Part shown: positions 19,496-27,644 of the stretch, in pieces
Layout: each line of letters opens with the position of its first letter
Numbering within the stretch: the stretch's first letter is position 1
Assembly (NCBI GenBank): GCA_047617985.1
Contig: JBLGBS010000007.1
Coordinates: 1 to 36,101, forward strand
Source: SW-4-43-9 sp047617985
GTDB taxonomy: Archaea; Nanohalarchaeota; Nanosalinia; Nanosalinales; Nanosalinaceae
Direction: 5' to 3'
DNA: 36,101 nt
The notes under the pieces: generated by a model
What the model saw: only the letters and a program-made list of their open reading frames with translations
What the model was told of the DNA's origin: nothing
The model's database searches: none
Position numbers and translations under genes: made by a program

Positions 19496-22074
19496 TGCCA
19501 GAAGCCGTACAGGAGCAGGAACCGGAGGAATCAGAAACCGATACTGAAGAATTTGAGACAGAGGATGAGAGTAAAGACTACGATCCTGGCGAAGTCAAGA
19601 TAAACAAGGTGACATTCAAAGGATTCAAATCCTTCCAGCAGAAGACCGCTATCCCGCTTTTCGAAGGCTTAACCGCTATTGTAGGGGAAAACGGCAACGG
19701 CAAATCCAACCTGCTGGACGGGATCAGTTTCGTCTTCGGCCGACGATCTTCTAACCTTAGGGCCGAAAAAATGACCCAGCTGATCTTCAATGGAGGAGAG
19801 TCAAGGAAAGCAGCTGACTACGCCAAAGTCACGGTCTACCTGGACAACTCATCGGGAATATTCGACGAGTTCCTAGAAGAAGATGAGGAAGCAGAAGAGG
19901 TCAGCGTAGCCAGGAAAATTACTCAGGCCGGAAGTTCGATGTACAAGTTTCAGGGAACCAACTGCAAAAAAAGCAAGATAGACAGTATAGCCAGGAAAGC
20001 AAATATAGATCCTGAAGGCTACCACTTCGTCCGTCAGGGAAAAGTAACAGAGATCGTAGAGCAGAGCGACGTTGAGAGAAGAAAGGTTATCGACGAGCTC
20101 TCCGGTGTCGCAAAGTTCGATGACAGGAAGGAGGAGGCTGAAGAAGAACTGGACGAAGTAGAGGAAAAGCTCCAGGAACAGGAAATACTGCTTGACGAAA
20201 AGAAAGAATACTTGAAAAAACTGAAGGAGGAGAAAGAGCTCGCAAAACAGTACCGTGAACTTGAGCAGAGAAAAGAGAAACTAGAAGCTTCAACACTCGA
20301 GGTCAGGAAAAGAGCTCTCTCCAACCAGCTCGCAAACATAAACACCGACACATCTGAGAAAAAGGAAAGAATAGAGGAACTTGAAGAAGAACTCGAGGAG
20401 ATCGACGAAAAAATAGATACCAAACAGGACAGGATAGAGGAGATCGAGGAACAGCAGACATCCGGCAACGACGTACAGCACCTGGAAAACCGGATTGAGA
20501 AGAAAAAAGGGAAGATCGAGAACAAGCGGGATAAAATAGAGGATCTGGAGGACACTATCAGCGAACTCCAGCAGATGCAGAACCGTAGAAACACCGGATC
20601 CAGGGCGGTTGACTCAATTCTATCACTAAACAAGGATGGGGTGTACGGAGCCTTCCAGGATCTTATATCGGCAGAGGACAGGTTCGGAGTCGCTATCGAT
20701 ACAGCAGCCGGAGGCCATATGAACGACCTTGTCGTCAAGGACAAAGACGTGGCAATGGAATGCATCAACTATCTGAAGAGAGAGAACATCGGAAGAGCCA
20801 GAACACTTCCTATGGATAAGATCAAAGACCGATCAAAAAGCGCAAAATCACAGATGGCGAAGAAAAAGAAAGGAGTAATAGGATACGCAACAGAGCTAGT
20901 CAACTACGACGGAAAATACGAGAAAGCAGTCAACCACGTCTTTTCCGATACTTTAATCGCGGAAGATCTGGACTCAGTCAAAAACATAGACGGCGTTAGG
21001 GTTGTCACACTCGACGGAGACGTTATGTCCCGTGGAGGTTCAATGACCGGAGGTAAGAAGAAATCAAAGAAAAAGAAAAGCAAGAAGATCTCACAGAACC
21101 TTGACCCGGAAAAAAAGAAGGAGGAGAAGAAAGAAATTGAGGAGGAGATCGAGTCACTTCAGAAAGATATCGCTGAGCTCAAGCAGATGAAGGAAAGAAA
21201 AGAAGAAGAGCAGGGATCCGACGAGGAGCTGAGGAATGAGAAAAATGAGATAAGAGACGAGTTAAAAGATCTGAGAGAGAAAAGGCAGGAGATGTACTCC
21301 GAGAAACAGAAGCTGAAAACCAAGATAGACGATGTAGGTTCGAAAAAAGCCAACCTGAAGGCAGAACTGGAAAATGTGAAAGACGATCTCGAAGAACATG
21401 ATTTCGACGAGGACGAACTGAAACTCGAGGCCTCCCCCGAGGATCTGAAAAAGAAGAAAAAGAAGATACTGAGAAAGCAGAACTCGATGGGCCCGGTCAA
21501 CATGCGGGCAATCGACGAGTACAAGGAGAAAAAAGAGGAGTTCGACGAGTTCAAGGATCAGGTATCCGAAATCAGGCAGGAGAAGCTTGAGATCGAGGAC
21601 ATGATAGATGACATCGATGAGAAGAAGAGAGAATGCTTCATGGAAACCCTGGACGAGATTCAGGACAGCTTCGGACGGATATTCACCAACCTGTTTGACG
21701 GAGGCGAGGCCAAACTGGTGCTCGAAGACGACGATATAGAGAAAGGGCTGAAAATCAGAGTTAAACCGCCGGGCAAAGAACCACATATCATCCAAGCACT
21801 ATCCGGAGGGGAGAAAACCATGACCGCGATCGCATTCGTGTTCGCAATTCTGGAGTACGAGGAGTCTCCTTTCTACATCATGGACGAGATAGATGCAGCT
21901 CTGGATAAGAAGAACTCGAAGAAGCTCTCCGAGCTCCTGAAAGAATATGCGGATGAGAACCAGTTTATCGTTATTTCACACAACGAGATAACTGTTAGAC
22001 ACGCTGAGAGAGCCTACGGAGTGACTATGCAGGACGGAGTCACAAAAATGAGAAGCATAGAACTGGAAGTCTAG
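19495..22074 (+). CDS. smc: Chromosome segregation protein SMC with shortened coiled-coil arms
   Basis: SMC dimers with ScpA and ScpB fold and segregate chromosomes. Counted from ATG 19495 (859 residues): an acidic extension 1-33; the head start VKINKVTFKGFKSF; Walker A GENGNGKS (64-71); a first coiled coil; a hinge with GVYGAFQDLISAEDRFGVAI, AAGGHMNDLVV and GDVMSRGGSMTGG; a second coiled coil; the signature LSGGEKTM starting at 769; Walker B FYIMDEID (793-800); and the final SHNEITVRHAERAYGVTM. Typical SMCs are about 1150-1190 residues, so the arms are shorter by about 150 residues each. The ATG at 19495 is preferred over an in-frame TTG at 19441 because of the TATA spacing. The stop abuts a convergent gene. 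Confidence 0.95.
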   Translation: MPEAVQEQEPEESETDTEEFETEDESKDYDPGEVKINKVTFKGFKSFQQKTAIPLFEGLTAIVGENGNGKSNLLDGISFVFGRRSSNLRAEKMTQLIFNGGESRKAADYAKVTVYLDNSSGIFDEFLEEDEEAEEVSVARKITQAGSSMYKFQGTNCKKSKIDSIARKANIDPEGYHFVRQGKVTEIVEQSDVERRKVIDELSGVAKFDDRKEEAEEELDEVEEKLQEQEILLDEKKEYLKKLKEEKELAKQYRELEQRKEKLEASTLEVRKRALSNQLANINTDTSEKKERIEELEEELEEIDEKIDTKQDRIEEIEEQQTSGNDVQHLENRIEKKKGKIENKRDKIEDLEDTISELQQMQNRRNTGSRAVDSILSLNKDGVYGAFQDLISAEDRFGVAIDTAAGGHMNDLVVKDKDVAMECINYLKRENIGRARTLPMDKIKDRSKSAKSQMAKKKKGVIGYATELVNYDGKYEKAVNHVFSDTLIAEDLDSVKNIDGVRVVTLDGDVMSRGGSMTGGKKKSKKKKSKKISQNLDPEKKKEEKKEIEEEIESLQKDIAELKQMKERKEEEQGSDEELRNEKNEIRDELKDLREKRQEMYSEKQKLKTKIDDVGSKKANLKAELENVKDDLEEHDFDEDELKLEASPEDLKKKKKKILRKQNSMGPVNMRAIDEYKEKKEEFDEFKDQVSEIRQEKLEIEDMIDDIDEKKRECFMETLDEIQDSFGRIFTNLFDGGEAKLVLEDDDIEKGLKIRVKPPGKEPHIIQALSGGEKTMTAIAFVFAILEYEESPFYIMDEIDAALDKKNSKKLSELLKEYADENQFIVISHNEITVRHAERAYGVTMQDGVTKMRSIELEV

Positions 22075-22434
22075 TTACCAGAACTCGAACCGCCCTTCCA
22101 GACCGATATTTTCAAGCCATTTCTTAACCTCATCCGAATCTTCAGCAGCTATCGGAGATACTTCGATGGCTTTTTCCTCATTGTTGATGTCAAAAGATTC
22201 GGGATCCTGAGGATAGTGCTCATCTTCAATGAGGTAGCCAGGAACTATCACTTTGGGAATGCCGTCCACTTTTCTCGGCTGGTACACTATCTCCCTTCCC
22301 ATAAATTCAGCTACCGCGTAATCCTCTCTTTCAATTCTGTAGGGCTCGGAGTAGTCAGGATCAATTCTGATTGCCTCTTCTCCCTCACCGTAATTCAAGA
22401 AGAGTTCTGTATCCTCTGTTTTGACCGGTTCCAT
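22075..22434 (-). CDS. Hypothetical protein, 119 residues
   Basis: I do not recognise this acidic protein. It has no signal peptide, membrane segment or cysteine pair. The middle REIVYQPRKVDGIPKVIVPG looks like beta structure and the end DEVKKWLENIGLEGRFEFW like a helix plus strand. Its stop codon is immediately adjacent to the smc stop on the other strand with no gap, and it diverges from scpA, so it lies between the condensin genes. A role there is only suggested by position. Confidence 0.65.
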   Translation of the reverse strand: MEPVKTEDTELFLNYGEGEEAIRIDPDYSEPYRIEREDYAVAEFMGREIVYQPRKVDGIPKVIVPGYLIEDEHYPQDPESFDINNEEKAIEVSPIAAEDSDEVKKWLENIGLEGRFEFW

Positions 22435-22478
22435 AGGTAGAAAATATGAGCTAAGCTTTTAGTCAGTAACCAAACCAG

Positions 22479-22486
22479 TTAAAAAC
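22479..22486 (+). promoter_or_regulatory. TATA box for scpA
   Basis: TTAAAAAC is about 50 nt before the scpA ATG (22535), inside an inverted repeat CAGTT-AAA-AACTG (22476-22488). The following leader contains GGGGAGAGGGA, a possible ribosome-binding region. Confidence 0.4.
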
Positions 22487-22534
22487 TGTGAAGGACAATT
22501 TTTCGGTGGGGAGAGGGATCGAAGAGATGACAGT

Positions 22535-23263
22535 ATGGACGACTACGATATTAACGAACTAGCAGAAGAACCGTGGGAGGACACTCTTGAAGTCTTAACT
22601 GCGGACATGGATCCCTCAAGTATAGATATCAAGATTCTGGCAGAGAGATACAGAGATTACATCAACGAACTGGAAAACTTTGATCTGGAGGTTCCTGCCC
22701 GGGCAATCAGGTTGTGCGCTGCGCTTCTCAGGATCAAAACCCTTGCAATGGCGGGCGATCAGGCAGAAGAGGAGCCTCAGGAAGAGAACCCTATGGACTT
22801 CGAGGATCAAGAGTTCATGGAGGAAGAGGAAATGGTTGAGAGCGATGAACCAGACCTAAGAACAGGGCCGGATCTGGAGATGCCTGTCAAACCTAAACCG
22901 AAGAGACGGATGAGCCTTAACGAATTAAAAGATGCTCTTGACGACGCAATGGAAGTGAAGGAGAGAAGGGAGGAGCGTCAGGAAATGAGGGAAGAGATTG
23001 ATCACCAGATGGAGATAGATGAGAAATCGCTTGACGAGAAGATTAACTCTCTTTTCTCAAGGCTAACAAATCTGATAGGTTCAAGCTCTGATAAAATAAA
23101 ATTCGATCAACTGGTGGAGAACACTGAAAGCGAAGAACAGCTGGAAAAGTTTCTGCACGTTCTGCACCTGGAGGACGATCAAAAGGTCAAATGTATACAG
23201 GAAGACTTCTTCGACGATTTACATGTGAAGCCGACCGAGCAGAAAGAAGAGGTGGTAAACTAG
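22535..23263 (+). CDS. scpA: Segregation and condensation protein ScpA (kleisin)
   Basis: The kleisin that bridges the SMC heads. The 242-residue protein starts with the short ScpA form WEDTLEVLTADMDPSSIDIKI, LAERYRDYINELENFDLEVP and ARAIRLCAALLRIKTLAM (about 13-80), followed by an acidic Met/Glu-rich linker (about 83-120). A Lys/Arg-rich segment and a C-terminal winged-helix-like part follow (residues 175-230: INSLFSRLTNLIGSSSDKIK, VENTESEEQLEKFLHVLHLE). It is directly followed by scpB with no intergenic base, the usual pairing. The smc gene is 460 bp upstream. Confidence 0.9.
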   Translation: MDDYDINELAEEPWEDTLEVLTADMDPSSIDIKILAERYRDYINELENFDLEVPARAIRLCAALLRIKTLAMAGDQAEEEPQEENPMDFEDQEFMEEEEMVESDEPDLRTGPDLEMPVKPKPKRRMSLNELKDALDDAMEVKERREERQEMREEIDHQMEIDEKSLDEKINSLFSRLTNLIGSSSDKIKFDQLVENTESEEQLEKFLHVLHLEDDQKVKCIQEDFFDDLHVKPTEQKEEVVN

Positions 23264-23800
23264 ATGGACGCGAAGAAGTCAAGACTTGAAGCAGCGCTTT
23301 TCCTCGCGGAAGAACCTGTGGACAAACAGGAAATCGCAGACATACTGGATCTCGGCAGTATGGGATACGTCGACATGCTTATCGAGGAGTTCCAGGAAGC
23401 CCTTGAAGAGGAGCACAGAGGCCTTGAACTGGTGGAAACACCGGAAGGATACGAACTGAAGGTCAAGAAAGATCATCTGGAGCACGTCGCACATCTAGCT
23501 CCTCACCAGGATCTGAACGAAGGACAGCTGAGAACACTGAGTTTGATCGCGTACAACGCGCCTGTAGAGCAAGCTGATATAGTCGAAATCAGAGGTAACA
23601 GAGCTTACCAGCACGTTAAAGAAATGGTCAACAGAGGTTTCATCTCCAAAGAAAAAGACGGTAGAACTGCAATTCTTGAGGTAACAGATCATTTCCTGGA
23701 CTACTTCGATATCGACTCGGTAGATCAGTTCCGACAGGAATTTGAGAACGAACAGGCTGGGCGTGAAGGAAAACAGCAGGGCGTAGACATGTTCGAATAA
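23264..23800 (+). CDS. scpB: Segregation and condensation protein ScpB
   Basis: The winged-helix partner of ScpA. The 178-residue protein shows the family start KKSRLEAALFLAEEPVDKQE followed by IADILDL, the segment HRGLELVETPEGYELKVK, and the second winged helix LNEGQLRTLSLIAYNAPVEQ with DIVEIRGNRAYQHVKEMVNR and GFISKEKDGR. It overlaps nothing but begins on the base after the scpA stop. A T6 tract (23804-23809) follows. Confidence 0.93.
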   Translation: MDAKKSRLEAALFLAEEPVDKQEIADILDLGSMGYVDMLIEEFQEALEEEHRGLELVETPEGYELKVKKDHLEHVAHLAPHQDLNEGQLRTLSLIAYNAPVEQADIVEIRGNRAYQHVKEMVNRGFISKEKDGRTAILEVTDHFLDYFDIDSVDQFRQEFENEQAGREGKQQGVDMFE

Positions 23801-23803
23801 TGC

Positions 23804-23809
23804 TTTTTT
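23804..23809 (+). terminator. T6 tract after scpB
   Basis: TTTTTT starts 4 nt after the scpB stop; the next gene starts 26 nt further. It is a possible termination site of the scpAB unit. Confidence 0.35.
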
Positions 23810-23834
23810 GTAACTCACCGTTCAACTTGGTTAC

Positions 23835-25736
23835 ATGGAACTCACAAGCCTCGATCTATCCATACTGATGGACGACCTGAAGAAGCTTGAAGACGGTCAT
23901 GTTCAGAAAGTATATCAGAGAGATAACGAGCTTACACTTGAGGTCTACATCCCTGGAGACGGTAAAGAGAGGCTGATAATTGGCACAGATCATACTTTTC
24001 TATCCAAGTACAAGAGAGATAACCCTACCAGACCACCCGGGTTTGCGATGGAGCTGAGAAAGCACCTAGGAAAGATTGATTCTGTAGAGCAGAGAGGTTT
24101 CGACCGTATTCTCGAAGTCGAGAGCGGAGATACAAGGCTTATATGTGAGGTTTTCGGAAAAGGCAACTTCATACTGGTCAAAGACGACAAGATAATAGGA
24201 GCACTGAGACAGGAGGAGTGGGCCGACAGGGATATACTGGTTGGAGAAAAGTATATCTATCCTGATCCGGCCTCCGATCCCAGGAGTATGGATGAGTACG
24301 TGAAGAATCTCAGTGAGGGAGAGATAGTGAGAAGTATCGCCTCCGATCTGAGTCTAGGAGGTACCTACGCAGAGGAAATATGTGAAAGAACAGGAGTGGA
24401 GAAAACTAAAGAAGTTGACGAACTGAAGGAAGAGGAAACAGACAGGATCAACTCCGAAATACGGAATCTGATAGAAGACGAAAGATACCCTGTTATGTAC
24501 TTCGATGAAAACGGTTTTCCGAAGAGAGCATCCCCTTTCAAACTTGAAACTTACTCTGAAATGGATGAAGAAGAGTTCGACAGCTTCTCACAGGCTCTGG
24601 ACGAATACTACTACACAAAGGAGAAGAAGCAGGAAGAAAAGCAGAAGATGGAGGCGTACAACGAGAAGCTGGAAGGTCTTGAAGCACAGAAAGAACAGCA
24701 GGAGAGAAAGATCGAAGGACTGAAAAAGTCAGCGGAACAGAAAAGAGAGGACGCGGAAACTATATACGAAAACTACAACCTCCTGCATGAGATCAAGACC
24801 AAAATCGAGAACGCAGTCAAGGAGCACGGCTGGGACGAAACCCGGGAAATACTGGAAGAGAAAGAAAACGAGCTTGCGGAGAAGGTCAATTCACTGAACG
24901 AGCAGAACAACTTCATCTCAGTTGATCTAGGAGATAATCTGAAGATATACCTAGATCAGGATCTGGAAGCTACCGCATCCGAGTTCTACGACAAGGCGAA
25001 AGAATCAGAGTCAAAAATTGAGAGTGCGGAGAAAGCTCTGGAGAGAACCAGGGAAAAAATAGCCGACCTGGAAAAGGAAGATATCGAGATCGAGGAGGTT
25101 ATGGAGGACAAATCAGAGAAACGGGAGAAGGAATGGTTCGAGAAATACCGCTGGTTCCATTCCTCTGAAGGATTTCTTGTACTCGCGGGAAGAGACTCCC
25201 AGACCAACGAGATGCTTGTCAAGAAACATATGGAAAACAACGATCTATACTTCCACGCCGACTTTGACGGTGCGGCCAGTGTCGTTGTCAAGGAAGGGCA
25301 GGAAGCAGGCGAGGAAACTCTGAGACAGGCAGCACAGGCTGCTGTCACATTTTCAAAGACATGGAAAGCCGGTATAGGTGCGGATGATGTGTACTACGTG
25401 GATCCTGAACAGGTGACAGAAAACCCTGAATCAGGAGAATACCTCTCAAAAGGAGCTTTCGTGATAAGAGGTGAAAGAGAGTATATGAGAAATGTTGAAG
25501 TCGACGCATCCATAGGAGTCTACGAAATTGAAGACCATAAAGTACCGATGTGCGGGCCGGAAAAAGCGATACAGGAGAACTGCAAAGTACCGATCAACCT
25601 GCGACCTGGACACAAAAAGAAATCCGATATCGCCAAAGAGATCAACCAGAGATTCTCAGATGAAGGACATGATCTAGACCTAGACTACATAATCAGGGTT
25701 CTACCTCCTGGAGAATCTGAGATAAAAGAAAACTAA
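23835..25736 (+). CDS. rqcH: aRqcH, NEMF/Rqc2/NFACT-family ribosome quality control protein
   Basis: RqcH homologues bind stalled large subunits and recruit tRNA, in bacteria adding alanine tails. The 633-residue protein has the NFACT-N domain (SLDLSILMDDLKKLEDGHVQ at 4-23, GKGNFILVKDDKIIGALRQE), a helix-hairpin-helix-like middle (GTYAEEICERTGVEKTKEV), a long coiled coil (about 260-340 and 390-430) and the NFACT-R domain (KYRWFHSSEGFLVLAGRDSQ, NNDLYFHADFDGAASVVVKE, GAFVIRGEREYMRNVEVDA). All expected parts and length are present. It is followed convergently by a small minus-strand gene after 5 nt. Confidence 0.94.
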   Translation: MELTSLDLSILMDDLKKLEDGHVQKVYQRDNELTLEVYIPGDGKERLIIGTDHTFLSKYKRDNPTRPPGFAMELRKHLGKIDSVEQRGFDRILEVESGDTRLICEVFGKGNFILVKDDKIIGALRQEEWADRDILVGEKYIYPDPASDPRSMDEYVKNLSEGEIVRSIASDLSLGGTYAEEICERTGVEKTKEVDELKEEETDRINSEIRNLIEDERYPVMYFDENGFPKRASPFKLETYSEMDEEEFDSFSQALDEYYYTKEKKQEEKQKMEAYNEKLEGLEAQKEQQERKIEGLKKSAEQKREDAETIYENYNLLHEIKTKIENAVKEHGWDETREILEEKENELAEKVNSLNEQNNFISVDLGDNLKIYLDQDLEATASEFYDKAKESESKIESAEKALERTREKIADLEKEDIEIEEVMEDKSEKREKEWFEKYRWFHSSEGFLVLAGRDSQTNEMLVKKHMENNDLYFHADFDGAASVVVKEGQEAGEETLRQAAQAAVTFSKTWKAGIGADDVYYVDPEQVTENPESGEYLSKGAFVIRGEREYMRNVEVDASIGVYEIEDHKVPMCGPEKAIQENCKVPINLRPGHKKKSDIAKEINQRFSDEGHDLDLDYIIRVLPPGESEIKEN

Positions 25737-25741
25737 AAAAA
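25735..25741 (-). terminator. T7 tract ending the minus-strand unit
   Basis: On the minus strand TTTTTTT directly follows the TAA of the small zinc-binding protein gene, a good archaeal terminator for the carboxypeptidase-tRNA-Pro-small protein unit. Confidence 0.45.
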
Positions 25742-25876
25742 TTAGGCTGTGACGCCGGAAGAACCAAGACAGCTCCTATGCGCGTAACCATCAGCTGTCG
25801 TAACATAAGAGTGATCGGTTTTAACTCTTTGACTACAGAAAATACATTTTCCAAGCCTTGCAGATTCTCCAATCAT
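25742..25876 (-). CDS. Small putative zinc-binding protein, 44 residues
   Basis: This gene is below usual ORF length limits. It starts at ATG 25876 with a good ribosome-binding site GAGGTG 7 nt before. The protein has CIFC at about 11-14 and HRSC at about 36-39, spaced by 21 residues, a CxxC ... HxxC arrangement typical of small zinc fingers. The surrounding sequence includes SQRVKTDHSYVTTADGYA. It directly follows tRNA-Pro on the same strand and ends at a T7 tract. I do not know its function; a regulatory or RNA/DNA-binding role is possible. The reading frame, start signal, zinc pattern and terminator together support a real gene. Confidence 0.75.
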   Translation of the reverse strand: MIGESARLGKCIFCSQRVKTDHSYVTTADGYAHRSCLGSSGVTA

Positions 25877-25926
25877 AATACTACACCTCAAACATCTTTC
25901 AACTCAAACCTGTTGAAAAATGTTTC

Positions 25927-25999
25927 TGGCAGGGCCGAGATTTGAACTCGGGTTCGTACCGCCCCGGGGTACGATGATAGTCCGCTACACTACCCCGCC
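25927..25999 (-). tRNA. tRNA-Pro(GGG), intronless, with C33
   Basis: On the minus strand the acceptor GGCGGGG pairs with CCCTGCC (one G-T pair), with discriminator A at 25927. The T arm is CCGAG-TTCAAAT-CTCGG. The anticodon stem GTACC/GGTAC encloses CCGGGGC, giving anticodon GGG with G37, as expected for proline. The D arm TAGTGTAGCGGACTATCAT is of archaeal form. Position 33 is C, not U. The first tRNA base is also the last base of the upstream carboxypeptidase stop codon. The anticodon register is slightly less certain because of the atypical loop. Confidence 0.8.
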
Positions 26000-27594
26000 T
26001 ACTGCCTGTAAAGTTCGTCTGCAGTTGATTTTAAGTATTCAATGTAAGGTTCGACATCTAACTCGGTGTAGTCGCTTCTGTTCCAGACTGCTTTCCCGTG
26101 CTTCCAGATGTTTTCCACCATCCAGTCGTTGACAGAATCTAAATCAGCTTTAGTGGCGTATTCGGCAACATTATCTTCGAGTTCTTGATCTATCGCTTTT
26201 CTCCAGTTCGCTGCCATTACGTCTCCTAGAGTGTAATTTGGGAAGTAGCCGAACTTGCCTTTACCCCAGTGAACGTCCTGTAGAACTGTCTCAGACTCAT
26301 CCATCTCCTCAATTTCGATCCCCATAGGATCGCCTATGTAGCTCTGCATCTTGTTCTGCCATTTTTCGTGGATCTCATCCACCATTGACTCTATAGGTTC
26401 ATCGCTTTCGATCAGCTCTTTCTCAATTTCGTATCTTATGGCGACATGCAGAGGATAGGTTAGCGGGTCAGCGGAGATCCTCTCCCTGTTATCAGGATCA
26501 ACCGAGTTGAACCATCCATATAAGTTGTCAGCGTTGAAATCCGGGATTCCATGAGCAGAAAGCCAGTCCTTTGGCCCGAAACCGTCTTCATTCTCTGATG
26601 CTAGAAAGCCTAGAAATTCTCTGGATCGGAAGATATGGTTCTGATAGAACCGTGCGCTACCCTCATCTACAGCTTCAGAAGGCGGTTCTCCCAGAGGCAG
26701 ATACATGTGTTCTCTAGGAAGATTCTCTCTGCCAAAGGTGTGGCCATACTCATGTGCTGTAGTATCCAGTGCTTTGGCCCAGAAAGACTGGTCTGTAGTC
26801 TGAAGTGGAGCCATTAGAGAGTTGCCGTACTCCATACCGCTGGAGGCAATTCTTACAGGCATTCTGACCGGGTTTCCACCGAGAACATAATTCGCGAGGA
26901 ATTCATGTAATGAAGCCGGATTTTCGGTCAGCCCCTCCAGACTCTTGGAATCATCTACTTCTGCTCCGGTTCTTTCCCACACTTCCGGGATTTCCTCATC
27001 AGGTATATCCTCAAGGATGTCTATAGCCTCTTTCTTCACCTTCTTCATAACTTCATCTATCTTCTTAGGCGAGACATTCGGCTCCCAAATACCTAGAACC
27101 TCGCCGTAGTCGCCTCCTGAATAATTTCTAAAACCTTTAACCATTTTAGCAAATTCATCCTTGACCTCCTCAACCTGATCGGCTTCATTCCACTTGCTTC
27201 TAAGGCCGTTTTTCCCCTCTACAACATTTCTTACCGTGTAGGGAATCTCGGAATCGTTCTCGTATTCCTGTAGAATCAACTTCAGGTTCTCTCTTTCATC
27301 CTCAGGTAGATTCTCAGGGATACCTCCTTCACTCAATCCTGCTACGATATTCTCCAGTTCTTCGCCTTTAGATTCGATCTCACTGTTTATAGTTTCAAGA
27401 TCTTTCTCTAGGAGCCGGGTTAACTCTTCATCACCTCTAGGCTTTACACCGGGACCCGATGCTTCATCAGATCTCAGAAGTTCTCTGGCTACTTCAAGCC
27501 TGCCTCTTTTCTTTCTTTTATCCAGCAAATACTCCGCAGATTCCCGAGACATATTTTGTATCTTTTGAGTGACAAATTCAAAAATGTTTCCCAT
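25999..27594 (-). CDS. Metal-dependent carboxypeptidase, M32 family
   Basis: M32 enzymes remove C-terminal amino acids using a metal bound by HExxH. In the 531-residue protein HEYGH is at 281-285 and the third-ligand region SEAVDEGSARFYQN follows at about 306-319 (Glu 311). The diagnostic M32 end DVHWGKGKFGYFPNYTLGD is present with AANWRKAIDQEL. The N-terminal half is helical and highly charged and differs from bacterial members, which is common for the family. There is no signal peptide, so it is cytosolic; peptide turnover for amino-acid supply is a likely use. The stop codon TAG runs into tRNA-Pro by one base. Confidence 0.87.
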   Translation of the reverse strand: MGNIFEFVTQKIQNMSRESAEYLLDKRKKRGRLEVARELLRSDEASGPGVKPRGDEELTRLLEKDLETINSEIESKGEELENIVAGLSEGGIPENLPEDERENLKLILQEYENDSEIPYTVRNVVEGKNGLRSKWNEADQVEEVKDEFAKMVKGFRNYSGGDYGEVLGIWEPNVSPKKIDEVMKKVKKEAIDILEDIPDEEIPEVWERTGAEVDDSKSLEGLTENPASLHEFLANYVLGGNPVRMPVRIASSGMEYGNSLMAPLQTTDQSFWAKALDTTAHEYGHTFGRENLPREHMYLPLGEPPSEAVDEGSARFYQNHIFRSREFLGFLASENEDGFGPKDWLSAHGIPDFNADNLYGWFNSVDPDNRERISADPLTYPLHVAIRYEIEKELIESDEPIESMVDEIHEKWQNKMQSYIGDPMGIEIEEMDESETVLQDVHWGKGKFGYFPNYTLGDVMAANWRKAIDQELEDNVAEYATKADLDSVNDWMVENIWKHGKAVWNRSDYTELDVEPYIEYLKSTADELYRQ

Positions 27595-27644
27595 TCAGTA
27601 GAAAGTTAGCTCTCAGTATTAATAATTCTGAACCAACAGCCTCT

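Noticed and set aside
20034..20768. Long minus-strand reading frame (244 codons) opposite smc
   Set aside because: Its Ser-rich translation is the antisense of the Glu/Lys-rich coiled coil; there is no ribosome-binding site or promoter, and smc is certain.
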